DNA of 64,000 bases from an uncultured Candidatus Melainabacteria bacterium (GTDB lineage: Bacteria; Cyanobacteriota; Vampirovibrionia; Gastranaerophilales; Gastranaerophilaceae), in NCBI GenBank assembly GCA_934754515.1, contig CAKVIG010000004.1, positions 121,265-185,264 on the forward strand, read 5' to 3'. Shown here in pieces: positions 23,713-33,077 of this stretch. Position numbers and translations under genes: made by a program. Position 1 is the first letter of the stretch. Each line of letters opens with the position of its first letter. The notes below the pieces were generated by a model. That model saw only the letters and a list, made by a program, of their open reading frames with translations. It did no database searches and was not told the DNA's origin.

Positions 23713-26199
23713 ATGGAAGTTTCACTAAATTGGTTAAATGAATTAGTTGACCTTAAAGACATTGACGTAAAACAAATTGCTCATGAGCTTACTATGAGCG
23801 GTTTAGAAGTTGAAGAAATTGAAGAATTAAGACCAAAATTTACTAATATTATTACTGCAAGAATTGAAAAAATTGATAATCACCCAAATTCGGATCACTT
23901 GCACCTTGTAACTGTAAATACAGGTTCAAGTCTAAAAACAGTTGTTTGCGGTGCGCAAAATATTCAAGTAGGACAGGTAATTCCTTATGCTTCAGTTGGC
24001 AGCAAAGTGCTAGACCGTAAATCAGGTGAACAATTTGAACTTACTCCTGCCGTAATCAGAGGTGTTGAATCTCAAGGTATGCTATGTTCGGATGATGAAC
24101 TTGGCGTTGCCGACAGAAACTACCAAGAAGAAGATGGTATTCTTGTTTTAAACAGAATTTTCCCTAACGTTGGCATTGGTTTAGATGTAGAAAATGTTTT
24201 AGGTTTTGAAAAAGACTATATTTTGCATACAGCACCAACAGCAAACAGAGGCGACCAAATGTCTGTAATCGGTATTGCAAGAGAGCTTTCTGCATTATTC
24301 GACAGACCTCTTGTAACCCCACCCCTCAATCCCCTCCCTCAAGGGGCGGGGAATAACCCAAACTTTGAAGTTGAAATCAAAGACAACGATGTTTGCAAAT
24401 ATTATTCAATCGGTGTTTTGAAAGGTATTACAATCAAACCTTCTCCTGATTGGATGCAAAAAAGACTTGTTTCTTCAGGCATTAGAGCAATCAATAACGT
24501 TGTAGATATTACAAACTATGTTATGTTAGAATACGGCACTCCGCTTCACGCTTTTGATTTGGATAAATTGAACGGTTATTTGTGCGTAAGACGCGCAGAA
24601 GAAGGTGAAAAACTTGTAACTCTTGACGAAGTAGAAAGACAACTTCACCACGATACAGTTGTTATCGCAACAAAAGAACAACCTGTTTGCTTAGGCGGTG
24701 TATTTGGCGGTGCTAATTCTGAAATTGATGACAATTCTAAAAACCTAGCCTTAGAAGCTGCATATTTCACTCCTCAAGCTAACAGAAAAAGCTCTCGCAG
24801 CGTAGGTTACAAATCAGACGCTTGCTCAAGATTTGAAAGAGGAATCGATATTGAAGCCGTTAAATCAGGTTTACTAAGAGCTGTTGAGTTATTGGAAAAA
24901 TACGCTGATGCTAAATTTGAAGGTATTGCAGAAGCCGGTGAAAACAAACTTGAACCAATCGAAATTACTCTAAGATATCCGCAAATTAAAAGAATGTTGG
25001 GTTGTGAAATTGAAGCTTCTAAATGCTTAGCAATTTTAGAAAAACTTGGTTTCACAATTTTAGGTAAAAATGAAATGGCTTGCAAAGTTCAGGTTCCTTC
25101 ATTCCGTGCAGGTGATGTTACAAGAGAATGTGATTTAATCGAAGAAATCGCAAGAATTAACGGTTATGACAAAATCACACCTACTCTGCCAAACAGAGCA
25201 GGCACTCCTGAAATTAGCCTCGCTGAAAGAGTTATCTATAAAGTTCACGATTTAATGAGAGCAGCAGGACTTAACGAAATGCAAACTTCTTCTCTCATCG
25301 GAGAGCCTTTGCTTAAACAATTCAATATGTCTTACGATAAAGAAAACGCCATTTTTGTTGAAAATCCTGCATCAGAAGATTTTGCAATGCTTAGACAAAC
25401 TCTTATAGCAAGTCTTTTGAATTGTATGAAATACAATTACGACAACGGACAAAAAGATTTTTGGGGTTATGAAATCGGACGCAGTTACTTGAAGGTTGGC
25501 GAAACTACCGAAAAAGAAACAGGTATTAAAGAAACTCAAACTTTAGCAGGTATTATTACGGGTAATGTTCAAAACTCTTTGTGGCAACCAACGGGTGAAG
25601 TTGATTTCTACACCGTAAAAGGTATTGTTGACAAAGTGTTAGAAGAATTCGGTTTAACAAGACGTATCAAATTCTCTTTGTTAGCAGATTCTCCGCTTGC
25701 TGATACTCACAAATGCTTGCACCCATACAAAACAGCTGTTTTAACTATGTTAGGCAAAAAGCCTGAAGTTATCGGATATTATGGCGAGCTTCATCCTGAA
25801 CTTAAAAATAAATTAAAACTTAATCAAGATGCATTCTTGTTTAAGTTAGATTTAGATATGTTAATTTCTGGTGTAAACGAGTCTGTTGTAAGATTTAAAA
25901 AACTTTCTCAATTCCCTGAAGTTCAAAGAGATTTGGCGGTTATCATTCCTGCTAAAACAACTTGGGAAGAATTAGAAAAAGTTGTTAAAAAAGGCGTTGA
26001 TAACAAAATCTTTGCGGGCTGTGAGGTATTTGACGTATATCAAGGCGAACACGTTCAAGAAGGATTTAAGTCAGTTGCGTTCAGAATCAGAATGCAAGAC
26101 GCTAATTCTACAATGACTGATGAAATGATTGAAACTCAAATGGCAAACGTAAGAGCAGTTCTTCAAAAGAACTTGCCTGAATTGTCATTCAGAGGATAA
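23713..26199 (+). CDS. pheT: Phenylalanyl-tRNA synthetase beta chain
   Basis: 828 residues. The N-terminal tRNA-binding domain (about 40-150: ITARIEKIDNHPNSDHLHLV) is followed by the B3/B4 editing region (INNVVDITNYVMLEYGTPLH), the B5 DNA-binding-like domain, the catalytic-like core and the C-terminal FDX-ACB domain (FKSVAFRIRMQD). With PheS, not in this window, it charges tRNA-Phe. Residues about 202-215 (TPPLNPLPQGAGNN) are encoded by a palindromic repeat inserted in frame in the linker after the first domains. GAGAGGTAGGAAAGT precedes the ATG. Confidence 0.97.
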   Translation: MEVSLNWLNELVDLKDIDVKQIAHELTMSGLEVEEIEELRPKFTNIITARIEKIDNHPNSDHLHLVTVNTGSSLKTVVCGAQNIQVGQVIPYASVGSKVLDRKSGEQFELTPAVIRGVESQGMLCSDDELGVADRNYQEEDGILVLNRIFPNVGIGLDVENVLGFEKDYILHTAPTANRGDQMSVIGIARELSALFDRPLVTPPLNPLPQGAGNNPNFEVEIKDNDVCKYYSIGVLKGITIKPSPDWMQKRLVSSGIRAINNVVDITNYVMLEYGTPLHAFDLDKLNGYLCVRRAEEGEKLVTLDEVERQLHHDTVVIATKEQPVCLGGVFGGANSEIDDNSKNLALEAAYFTPQANRKSSRSVGYKSDACSRFERGIDIEAVKSGLLRAVELLEKYADAKFEGIAEAGENKLEPIEITLRYPQIKRMLGCEIEASKCLAILEKLGFTILGKNEMACKVQVPSFRAGDVTRECDLIEEIARINGYDKITPTLPNRAGTPEISLAERVIYKVHDLMRAAGLNEMQTSSLIGEPLLKQFNMSYDKENAIFVENPASEDFAMLRQTLIASLLNCMKYNYDNGQKDFWGYEIGRSYLKVGETTEKETGIKETQTLAGIITGNVQNSLWQPTGEVDFYTVKGIVDKVLEEFGLTRRIKFSLLADSPLADTHKCLHPYKTAVLTMLGKKPEVIGYYGELHPELKNKLKLNQDAFLFKLDLDMLISGVNESVVRFKKLSQFPEVQRDLAVIIPAKTTWEELEKVVKKGVDNKIFAGCEVFDVYQGEHVQEGFKSVAFRIRMQDANSTMTDEMIETQMANVRAVLQKNLPELSFRG
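24317..24355. repeat. Palindromic repeat inside the pheT reading frame
   Basis: CCCCACCCCTCAATCCCCTC...AAGGGGCGGGGAATAAC belongs to the CCCTCTCC...GAGGGGAA family and is read as the peptide TPPLNPLPQGAGNN. It stands out by its GC content and by proline-rich translation. Confidence 0.75.
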
Positions 26200-26220
26200 A
26201 GAAACATTATTGGAAATACA

Positions 26221-26247
26221 AAAAGACGCTCAATCGAGCGTCTTTTT
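26221..26247. terminator. Bidirectional terminator between pheT and the TPR gene
   Basis: AAAAGACGCTC / GAGCGTCTTTT with an AATC loop, flanked by A and T runs on both sides. Confidence 0.88.
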
Positions 26248-26266
26248 GTATTATTAAATTTTAAAT

Positions 26267-27034
26267 TTAAATCTTTGCTTTTATTCTTTCCACCAACTTT
26301 TCAACGCTGTCTTTTTCTTCTTGAGGAATATCAAAATTCAAATAATCTTCAAAATATTCAATCGCATCTTCATAATCGTTTCTTGCCAAGAATAGTACGC
26401 CAACTTTTTTGTAAGCAAGTGTGAATTTGTCATTAACGGCAATTGCTTTCAAATAGTTAGAAATCGCTTTATCAATTTCATTATTAGCCTCATAAGCTTG
26501 CGCTAAAGCGTAATAAAGAAGTTCGTTATTTTCTTGATAAGTTATAACCGTTTCAAAGTTAGAAATTGCGCTCTCGTAATCGCCGAGTTCAAAATAAACA
26601 TGCCCTAAATCGTAATAAGCGTCATAGTTTTCAGGTTCACCATCCAAAACTCGTTCCAATTCGTCAATCGCATCATCCCATCTTTGGTCTTCGATATAAA
26701 CTCTTGCAAGCAAATGTGCTATCGCCAAATTGTCTTGCAATTCGTAGCTTCCGCGTTGCAAAGTACCGACTGCTGACGCCAAATCACCTGCTTTATAGTA
26801 TAAATCAGAAAGATTGATATAAGCTTGCGCAAGTTCAGGGTCAAGCTCTATTGCTTTAACATAATAGTTTTCAGCTTGTTCAAAATTTGCCAAACAAGAA
26901 TACGCAACACCCAAATTGTTATAAATATCAGCATTATCGGGTTCTGTTTCCAAAACAGAATGGAAAGCATCAATTGCCTCTTTGTATTTACGTTCTTTAA
27001 ACAGGCTCATTGCCTTATCTATTTTTTCTGACAT
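26267..27034 (-). CDS. Tetratricopeptide-repeat protein
   Basis: 255 residues built of about seven TPR units: YKEAIDAFHSVLETEPDNAD, then YNNLGVAYSCLANFEQAENY and AYINLSDLYYKAGDLASAV with similar blocks to the end. No signal peptide, so probably a cytoplasmic scaffold. It directly follows the lptA-like gene (one base between the two), which suggests a link with envelope assembly, but no partner is known. Confidence 0.85.
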   Translation of the reverse strand: MSEKIDKAMSLFKERKYKEAIDAFHSVLETEPDNADIYNNLGVAYSCLANFEQAENYYVKAIELDPELAQAYINLSDLYYKAGDLASAVGTLQRGSYELQDNLAIAHLLARVYIEDQRWDDAIDELERVLDGEPENYDAYYDLGHVYFELGDYESAISNFETVITYQENNELLYYALAQAYEANNEIDKAISNYLKAIAVNDKFTLAYKKVGVLFLARNDYEDAIEYFEDYLNFDIPQEEKDSVEKLVERIKAKI

Positions 27035-27991
27035 CTATAAGTCCTCTTCATCTTTTGTATCAATGTTGTGAATGATTGTTCTAACGTTGCCTTCTGCTAC
27101 GAAATCTTTTGGATCCATCGTCATTTTGATTTTATCAGCGATAATATCTTTATCTTGTTGAACAATCTTAGAGCGTCCTACAAAATAAATTTCGTTTGGT
27201 TTATTAGTCTTAGAGTCAGGGAAGACTGAAACCTTCGGACCTTGTGCATAATAATCATCATACCAAACTTTTACATGACCGCTTCCGACATAGGTGTTTT
27301 GTTGTTTGCTATATTGCTGATAATCAGAGTGGATAGTCAATTTTTTACCATCATCGGAAATCGCAATTGTTTTAGTATTACCTGTAACACTCATTTCTTC
27401 AGTAATCGGATTGTAAACAAAGTGGTGACCTTCTGATTCGTTTTGCTCTTGTTTAACTTTTGCATTACCGATTAAGTCAATTTTTCTCAAACCGCCTTTT
27501 TGGTCTGCAATAATAACCGCTTTATCAGAATAAGTGTCAATATCCTTGTATTTAATTGTTACACCGCCGGTACAAACCATTACACTGCTTTTTGTATCGT
27601 ATTCTTGTACATCGGCGTTAATAACAACGATAGGCGTATTGCCTTCGGTGATAACTGATTGAGCTTCGCCTTCTGCTCTTACAACTTTGTTAATCAAAGA
27701 AACTTGCAAAATATTTGCTTTAACTTCTCTTTTCTTGTTTTCGTTTACTTCGTAAGCGTAAGGTTTGTCATAAAAAGTTGCCGTATCAAGTTTGTTATTA
27801 CGTCTTACTGAAACATCTGCTCTATCACTTTGTACCGTTAGATTATCCAGCTTAACTTTAACTCCGCCATCAAGTTTAATCTTATGTTCTGAATCAGAAA
27901 ACGTTTGAGTCTTTGATTCAATAATCAAGTCAGAAGAGAAAACCGCCATGCTTGATAATATAAGTAATGCGACTATTAAAATCCTTTTCAT
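27035..27991 (-). CDS. LptA/OstA-like LPS-transport periplasmic protein
   Basis: 318 residues. The signal peptide is MKRILIVALLILSSMAVFSS. The mature part is made of OstA/LptA beta-jellyroll strands: SDLIIESKTQTFSDSEHKI, then LKSDRADVS-like and YSDKAVIIADQKGGLRKIDL. It is longer than E. coli LptA (185 residues), so it holds more than one OstA-like unit. LptA bridges the inner-membrane and outer-membrane parts of the LPS transporter. Its start overlaps the lptC-like stop by one base (TAATG). Confidence 0.8.
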   Translation of the reverse strand: MKRILIVALLILSSMAVFSSDLIIESKTQTFSDSEHKIKLDGGVKVKLDNLTVQSDRADVSVRRNNKLDTATFYDKPYAYEVNENKKREVKANILQVSLINKVVRAEGEAQSVITEGNTPIVVINADVQEYDTKSSVMVCTGGVTIKYKDIDTYSDKAVIIADQKGGLRKIDLIGNAKVKQEQNESEGHHFVYNPITEEMSVTGNTKTIAISDDGKKLTIHSDYQQYSKQQNTYVGSGHVKVWYDDYYAQGPKVSVFPDSKTNKPNEIYFVGRSKIVQQDKDIIADKIKMTMDPKDFVAEGNVRTIIHNIDTKDEEDL

Positions 27992-28599
27992 TATTTCTCC
28001 TTATCGCTAAAAATCTTTGTATTGGTTTTACCGATGATTCTAAATTTTTCATACCCTGGGTCGATAACACCTTTTTGCGCCGTTGCAACCATTTCACGGT
28101 TTTTCTTGATAACAACGTGACCATCCGCAACAGTTTCTTTTCCGTTGCCATACCAAGTTAATTTATCGGTATTAAGCGAAGTTCCATCCTCTAAAACGAT
28201 ATAAGTGTTATCATAAAGAGTTATCACACCCGCATTTTCATCATACGTTCCTTTAGAAGATTGAAAGCTCATTGCAACTTTATTTTCTTTATAAAAATTA
28301 CCGATTACATTATTAAGAGTTGCAATACTGTGGTCATTACTGTAATGCCCCGTTTCACCATAGATTTCAAAATATTTATTACCGTCTTTTGTTTCAGTAA
28401 TAATAATACCTGCTGCATCAACTTTTTGTTCATCTTCAGAGTTTTTAAGTTGTGAACGGTTAAAGTTTGCAGTAATTACACCTGCCGAAATAAACGCCCA
28501 AGCCATGACAAAAATCACCGCAAACACTGCAATAAAATAATTGCGCTTCTTCTTATCTAATCCCTTAAATCTCTCGTATAATTTTTTAAGATATTCCAT
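27991..28599 (-). CDS. LptC-like LPS export protein
   Basis: 202 residues. A single N-terminal anchor (YFIAVFAVIFVMAWAFISAG) is followed by an OstA/LptC-type beta-jellyroll (EIYGETGHYSNDHSIATLNN, GTYDENAGVITLYDN). LptC passes LPS from the LptBFG transporter to LptA. Gene order lptC-lptA fits. No Shine-Dalgarno is seen; an extended -10 (TGtTAAAAT) lies 6 nt before the ATG. Confidence 0.8.
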   Translation of the reverse strand: MEYLKKLYERFKGLDKKKRNYFIAVFAVIFVMAWAFISAGVITANFNRSQLKNSEDEQKVDAAGIIITETKDGNKYFEIYGETGHYSNDHSIATLNNVIGNFYKENKVAMSFQSSKGTYDENAGVITLYDNTYIVLEDGTSLNTDKLTWYGNGKETVADGHVVIKKNREMVATAQKGVIDPGYEKFRIIGKTNTKIFSDKEK

Positions 28600-28605
28600 A
28601 ACAAA

Positions 28606-28614
28606 ATTTTAACA
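28606..28614 (-). promoter_or_regulatory. Extended -10 box of the lptC-like gene
   Basis: On the minus strand TGT-TAAAAT, ending 6 nt before the ATG at 28599. Leaderless set. Confidence 0.6.
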
Positions 28615-28640
28615 CAGTGAGGGTGAAATGTACACAAAAT

Positions 28641-28670
28641 AAAAAACCCACCTCTCGGTGAGTTTTTTAA
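28641..28670 (-). terminator. tRNA-Ser terminator
   Basis: On the minus strand AACTCACC-gaga-GGTGGGTT followed by T-rich sequence, directly after the tRNA 3' end. Confidence 0.7.
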
Positions 28671-28673
28671 ATT

Positions 28674-28763
28674 CGGAGACGGTGGGATTCGAACCCACGA
28701 TACAGGTTGCCCCATATAACACCTTAGCAGGGTGCCGCCTTCAGCCGACTCGGCCACGTCTCC
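28674..28763 (-). tRNA. tRNA-Ser (GCT)
   Basis: Acceptor GGAGACG / CGTCTCC, D-arm TGGCCGAGTCGGCTGAAGGC, anticodon stem with loop CTGCTAA (anticodon GCT), long variable arm, T-arm GTGGG-TTCGAAT-CCCAC, discriminator G. No CCA encoded. Unlike the other three tRNA genes here it has no tRNA-derived repeats next to it. Confidence 0.93.
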
Positions 28764-28827
28764 ACAGCGTTGAAACTATAATACCATAAACTTTTTATTT
28801 TGAAAAGCCTTTATATTTAAATTCTGT

Positions 28828-29871
28828 TTAATTTATGAACATGCAGTCGCCATAGCTATAAAAACGATATTTTTCTTTTATCGCCTCGTGGTAAGCTTCA
28901 AATATAAAATCTTTTGTCGCCAAAGCACTTACAAGCATCAATAACGTTGATTTTGGCAAGTGAAAATTTGTAATCAATTTATCAACAACCTTGAATTCAT
29001 AAGGAGGATAAATAAATAATTCAGAAGCACCCTTGCATGCCTGAATTCCGCCAAACAATTTGTAAGCCGTTTCTAATGTTCTGACACTTGTTGTTCCAAC
29101 CGCAACAAGTTTTTTGCCTTCTTGTTTAGCTTTATTAATCAAATCTGCGGTTTCTTGCGTAATCTCAAAAGTTTCAGAATCCATGTGGTGGTCTAAAATA
29201 TTATCACACTTAACAGGTCTGAATGTTCCGATACCGACATTTAAAGTAACATAGCCAATCTGAACACCCTTATCTGCAAGCTTTTTCAAAATGTCTTGAG
29301 TAAAATGTAAACCTGCAGTAGGCGCAGCAACAGAGCCTTCTTCTTTTGCATAAACTGTTTGATAACGTTCAAAATCGAGCTTCTTAAGTTCTTCATTTGT
29401 CATTTTACGCTCAATATACGGCGGAAGCGGAATATTTCCCACTTTATGTAAAATTTCAAAAATATCACCTTCATAAACCATTTGAACAAGCCATTTACCA
29501 TCATCCGGTAAAGGCATTTTAACTTCACATGATAATTCATCAGAAATCTTAATAACTGTGCCAACTCTAACACGTTTAGAAGGCTTAATTAAAACTTCCC
29601 ATTCTTTGTTTTCTCTCTCTTTTAGTAAGAATACTTCAATCTTTGCACCGGTATCTTTGTAACCGTAAAGACGAGCAGGAATAACTTTTGTATTGTTTAG
29701 AATTAGAATATGATTTTCATCCAACAAATCTACAATGTCGTAGAAATGTTTGTTTAAGATTTTATGTTCATCACGATTAAGAACCATCATGCGAGAATTT
29801 TCGCGTTTGTCCGTAGGTCGCTGCGCAATTAGTTCTTCCGGTAATTGATAATCAAATTCTGATAGTAACAT
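28828..29871 (-). CDS. queA: S-adenosylmethionine:tRNA ribosyltransferase-isomerase
   Basis: 347 residues from the ATG at 29871, which has AAAAAGGAGTAAAAAT upstream; the in-frame ATG at 29901 lies in repeat DNA. Family blocks: LLSEFDYQLPEELIAQRP, NTKVIPARLYG, EGSVAAPTAGLHFT, VGIGTFRPV, TNFHLPKSTLLMLVSAL and the C-terminal YRFYSYGDCMFI. It transfers the ribosyl group of SAM to 7-aminomethyl-deazaguanine in tRNA to form epoxyqueuosine. No other queuosine gene is nearby. Confidence 0.97.
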   Translation of the reverse strand: MLLSEFDYQLPEELIAQRPTDKRENSRMMVLNRDEHKILNKHFYDIVDLLDENHILILNNTKVIPARLYGYKDTGAKIEVFLLKERENKEWEVLIKPSKRVRVGTVIKISDELSCEVKMPLPDDGKWLVQMVYEGDIFEILHKVGNIPLPPYIERKMTNEELKKLDFERYQTVYAKEEGSVAAPTAGLHFTQDILKKLADKGVQIGYVTLNVGIGTFRPVKCDNILDHHMDSETFEITQETADLINKAKQEGKKLVAVGTTSVRTLETAYKLFGGIQACKGASELFIYPPYEFKVVDKLITNFHLPKSTLLMLVSALATKDFIFEAYHEAIKEKYRFYSYGDCMFIN

Positions 29872-29890
29872 ATTTTTACTCCTTTTTGAG

Positions 29891-29994
29891 TGGATTGCCA
29901 CGTCGCCACAATGGATACTGCTCCTCGCAATGACTTGGCGTTACACTTACCAGTATGCTGTCATTGCGAGCCTCGTAAGAGGCGTGGCAATCCA
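29891..29994. repeat. Imperfect palindrome TGGATTGCCACG...CGTGGCAATCCA
   Basis: Terminal inverted arms of about 12-14 bp with an inner pair CTCGCAATGAC / GTCATTGCGAG. A third palindrome family in the window, of the common GTCATTGCGAG type. A CCCTCC / GGGAGGG hairpin follows at 30004-30025. Confidence 0.8.
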
Positions 29995-30000
29995 TATAAA

Positions 30001-30028
30001 TAACCCTCCCTCAAAAAGGGAGGGTATT
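30001..30028 (-). terminator. Probable yidC terminator
   Basis: ACCCTCCCT / AGGGAGGGT hairpin just after the yidC stop on the minus strand. The T-run is weak, and the sequence is related to the palindrome family. Confidence 0.45.
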
Positions 30029-30033
30029 AAATT

Positions 30034-31116
30034 TTATTTTTCTTTAATCTGTTTTGCGTTTGCTATATCAATATCATCGACTTTAGCTTCTTTTTTTGCA
30101 TCTTCTGCTTCTAACTGTTTATTAATAACCAAAGTTTGTGCAACTTGGAAAATATTGCTTGAAATCAAATAAAGAAGTACGCCGGCAGGAATTGGAATAA
30201 TTACGAATGTAAATGTCAACATAATCGGCATAAACGTATTCATTGATTTTTGCATTGCTGCTTGAGCCGGATCTTGTTGAGAAGATTTGTTCATAGCCAT
30301 CATTGCTTTTTGAGAAAATACCATTGTTACAGCAAACAATGCGATTAACAATAATACATCATAGTGGAATGAAGCTTTCATTTCTTTTGTAGGAATTGAG
30401 CTAATCAAGATACCGTCTTTTCTTTCAAAATTCAATGTTTCAGTTTCTTTTGTTTGAACATCTGTTACATCAATTTCAGCTTTTTCAATTTGATCAAGTT
30501 GGCTGAATTTCAAATTCAAGCTATCAAGGCTAACTTTAAAATCAGCATTTTCACCCGGAGTAAGTTCACCTTGAACTTCAACAGCTTTAGTCGGTTTAAC
30601 AACCTTAACGTTAAGTAGAGGTTCTTCAACACCCTTCAAATAAACTTTAGCAGTTTTGCCTGCCATAAATGTATCATACTTTGCTACACCCAAAACGCCA
30701 TCATGTGAAACACCCGCAGAAGTTTTTAGAGTTGCATCTAATCTGTTAATGAACAAGAAATGTGAATCCCCTGCCATTTGAATAAATTGCGGACTCATTA
30801 ATGTTGAATACAACAAAATGAAAATTGGCATTTGAATAAGTAACGGAAAACAGCCTGCCATTGGATTGAACTTGTGTTCTTTATAGAATTCCATCATTTT
30901 TTGTTGCATTACTTGAGGATTGCTCTTGTATCGCTCTTGAATAGCCTTCATTTTAGGCTGCAACATTTGCATTGTTCTCATAGAACGTTGTTGTGATAAG
31001 CCTAAAGGCCACATTGCAGCTCTAACAAGAACAGTAAGCAAGATAATGCCTACGCCATAGCCTCCAAATAGTGAAAGCATTTTTAAAACTTTGATAGTTA
31101 GTGTTGTAAAATCCAT
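30034..31116 (-). CDS. yidC: Membrane protein insertase YidC/Oxa1
   Basis: 360 residues. Core motifs: VGIILLTVLVRAAMWPLGLS with the conserved Arg in the groove, the cytoplasmic hairpin QPKMKAIQERYKSNPQVMQQ, NPMAGCFPLLIQMPIFILLY, and the C-terminal helices VLLLIALFAVTMVFSQKAMM and FVIIPIPAGVLLYLISSNIF. There is no large N-terminal periplasmic domain. Instead about 100 hydrophilic residues (about 130-235) lie between the second and third core helices. It inserts Sec-dependent and Sec-independent membrane proteins. Confidence 0.95.
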   Translation of the reverse strand: MDFTTLTIKVLKMLSLFGGYGVGIILLTVLVRAAMWPLGLSQQRSMRTMQMLQPKMKAIQERYKSNPQVMQQKMMEFYKEHKFNPMAGCFPLLIQMPIFILLYSTLMSPQFIQMAGDSHFLFINRLDATLKTSAGVSHDGVLGVAKYDTFMAGKTAKVYLKGVEEPLLNVKVVKPTKAVEVQGELTPGENADFKVSLDSLNLKFSQLDQIEKAEIDVTDVQTKETETLNFERKDGILISSIPTKEMKASFHYDVLLLIALFAVTMVFSQKAMMAMNKSSQQDPAQAAMQKSMNTFMPIMLTFTFVIIPIPAGVLLYLISSNIFQVAQTLVINKQLEAEDAKKEAKVDDIDIANAKQIKEK

Positions 31117-31137
31117 ATTTCTCTTCCCTAAGTTATT

Positions 31138-31178
31138 CTAGTGTCCTTAAAAAGTACTAATAGTACCTTTGTTAGGAT
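31138..31178 (-). terminator. Possible terminator after the GGDEF/HD-GYP gene
   Basis: On the minus strand AAAGGTACT-att-AGTACTTTTT, a 9-bp stem with one G-U pair and a short T-run, about 65 nt after the stop. Confidence 0.4.
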
Positions 31179-31238
31179 ACTTTAAATAAAAAGGCAAGTC
31201 AAGAAAATGACACTAATATTACTATATATTAAGAAGGT

Positions 31239-33077
31239 TTAAACGCCTAAAGACGGTGCAATTTGAATAAATGTTCTTACTAAATCGCCGTCCCATTGCG
31301 TACCTGCGCCTTCTTCCAATATAGAAATGGCTTTTTCTATATTCATACCGCGTCTGTATGGTCTGTCACTGATAAGCGCGTGGTAAGTATCTGCGATTGC
31401 AACGATTTTTGCGGCAAGCGGAATATCACCGTTCTTAAGCCCTTCAGGGTAGCCTTTACCATCAATTCTTTCGTGGTGGTATTTTACAATTGGTATCAAA
31501 TCTCTAAGTGAAGGATTTGGCATTAACACTTTTTCAGCACCAATTACAGGGTGTTGTTTCATAATACACCATTCATCATCAGACAATGGCCCTTCTTTTT
31601 TAAGTACAGATTCAGGAATACCGATTTTGCCGACATCATGAAGCAATGCACCCAATTTAATGCGTTCAACTTCACCTTCAGGAAGATTAATAGCACGCGC
31701 CAAAGCTTCCGAAAATTTTGAAACAGAAGTTGAATGACCTTTTGTATATGGGTCTTTTGCATCAATAGCACCTGCTAAAGAAGTCGCGATTTCAGAAATT
31801 CTGTTGCCTGACATTTCATGATCAACATTGAATTTCGCCAACAATTCTTCTTCAAAGTTTACACCAAGTTGAGAGTGACGTTTACCGATAACTTCCGCGT
31901 AAGATTGAAGCGCAATATCATCCCAGAAGTTAAAGTCCGCAGAACTGATAATTGCTGACATGCCATCCTTGTAACCTTTTGCCTGCGAAATATACATAGC
32001 TTGTTCTGCTAAGATTAGCAACTTTTCTTTGTCATCCGCACAATCAGGATAAGTTGAAACGCCAACAGAAACTTTTACGGGTCCGATGTCGTCAATAAAA
32101 CAACACGAAAGCGAGTAGGTCAAATATTCTGCAACATATTTTGCTTGTTCAACAGAAGTTTTAGGTAATATAATTGCAATTTCATCACCGCCGTAACGAC
32201 CTGCCACATCGCCTTCTCTAATATTTTGGCGAACTTTTTCCGCAACAACTTTAATAACTTCATCACCTTTAGCGTGACCAAGCTCTCTGTTGATTTTTGT
32301 GATATTACAAATATCCATCATCACAATAGAAAGTTTTTGTTTATTTGTTTGCGCACGATTAATTTCATTTGACAGAATTTCTTGGAAACCGCGGTGGTTA
32401 TAAAGAAGTGTCAAATTATCCGTGTTTGCGTACTCGTCACTCTTTTCAATTAAATCAAAATTGTGTGCAAAAAGAGCCGTATAGTTTGCTATAAGTTTAT
32501 ACAAACCGATATTTTGTCTTGCGTAATTATCTTCTACAATCAAAACACCAAGACATTTGTTCACAGAAATAAGCGGAAGAATAACAACCGCATGATTTTT
32601 AAAATAAGAAAGCTTTAAAAAGTCTACATCATCTTTAAATATTGTTTCACGTTTTTGAAACGCTTCAATAATCGGATTGTCAATATCTTTCAAAAATACT
32701 TTTGAAGAATAAAAATTACCAGTCTTGTCTTTCAAATTAAGATTAATACAGTTTGATTTTTCCTTAAACAAACCATAAGCCATAAAATCTGAATCTATAT
32801 TTTGACATATAATAGAATAGATTTTTGAGAAAAGCTCCGCAACTGATGTAACATTAGAAATTCTTACCAATTCATCAATAATAGTTTTAGGGTTAAGAGT
32901 ATACCCTTTTTCATTGTTAAACGATTTGTTTTGTGGTTTTGATAGAGAATTCGCACAAGTATGGAATGTTAACGAGTTAACTTTAGACACCAAATTTTCT
33001 TGTTGAATTGGTGAAGTCACAGGGGCTTTGTTGGAAATCTCTGAAATTTTACTTACTAAACTTTTTTCTTTTTTCAC
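31239..33077 (-). CDS. GAF-GGDEF-HD-GYP signalling protein (cyclic di-GMP turnover)
   Basis: 612 residues from a GTG with AAGGTGG upstream. Domains in order: a linker of about 75 residues, a GAF-like sensor (about 80-205), GGDEF (about 220-375, active loop YGGDEIAIILP, so GGDEI), and HD-GYP (about 425-605: LHDVGKIGIPESVLKKEG, HHERIDGKGYPEGL, IVAIADTYHALISDRPYR). Both the cyclase loop and the phosphodiesterase motif look intact, so the protein could make and break cyclic di-GMP, with GAF ligand binding choosing between them. No membrane segment. Single gene. Confidence 0.92.
   Translation of the reverse strand: MKKEKSLVSKISEISNKAPVTSPIQQENLVSKVNSLTFHTCANSLSKPQNKSFNNEKGYTLNPKTIIDELVRISNVTSVAELFSKIYSIICQNIDSDFMAYGLFKEKSNCINLNLKDKTGNFYSSKVFLKDIDNPIIEAFQKRETIFKDDVDFLKLSYFKNHAVVILPLISVNKCLGVLIVEDNYARQNIGLYKLIANYTALFAHNFDLIEKSDEYANTDNLTLLYNHRGFQEILSNEINRAQTNKQKLSIVMMDICNITKINRELGHAKGDEVIKVVAEKVRQNIREGDVAGRYGGDEIAIILPKTSVEQAKYVAEYLTYSLSCCFIDDIGPVKVSVGVSTYPDCADDKEKLLILAEQAMYISQAKGYKDGMSAIISSADFNFWDDIALQSYAEVIGKRHSQLGVNFEEELLAKFNVDHEMSGNRISEIATSLAGAIDAKDPYTKGHSTSVSKFSEALARAINLPEGEVERIKLGALLHDVGKIGIPESVLKKEGPLSDDEWCIMKQHPVIGAEKVLMPNPSLRDLIPIVKYHHERIDGKGYPEGLKNGDIPLAAKIVAIADTYHALISDRPYRRGMNIEKAISILEEGAGTQWDGDLVRTFIQIAPSLGV

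Noticed and set aside
28557..28757. 66-codon minus-strand frame over tRNA-Ser
   Set aside because: It lies across the tRNA and its terminator; a shadow frame.
30034..31116. YidC loop of about 100 residues as a foreign insertion
   Set aside because: No composition change or repeat at its borders, and loop length in this position varies among YidC proteins.
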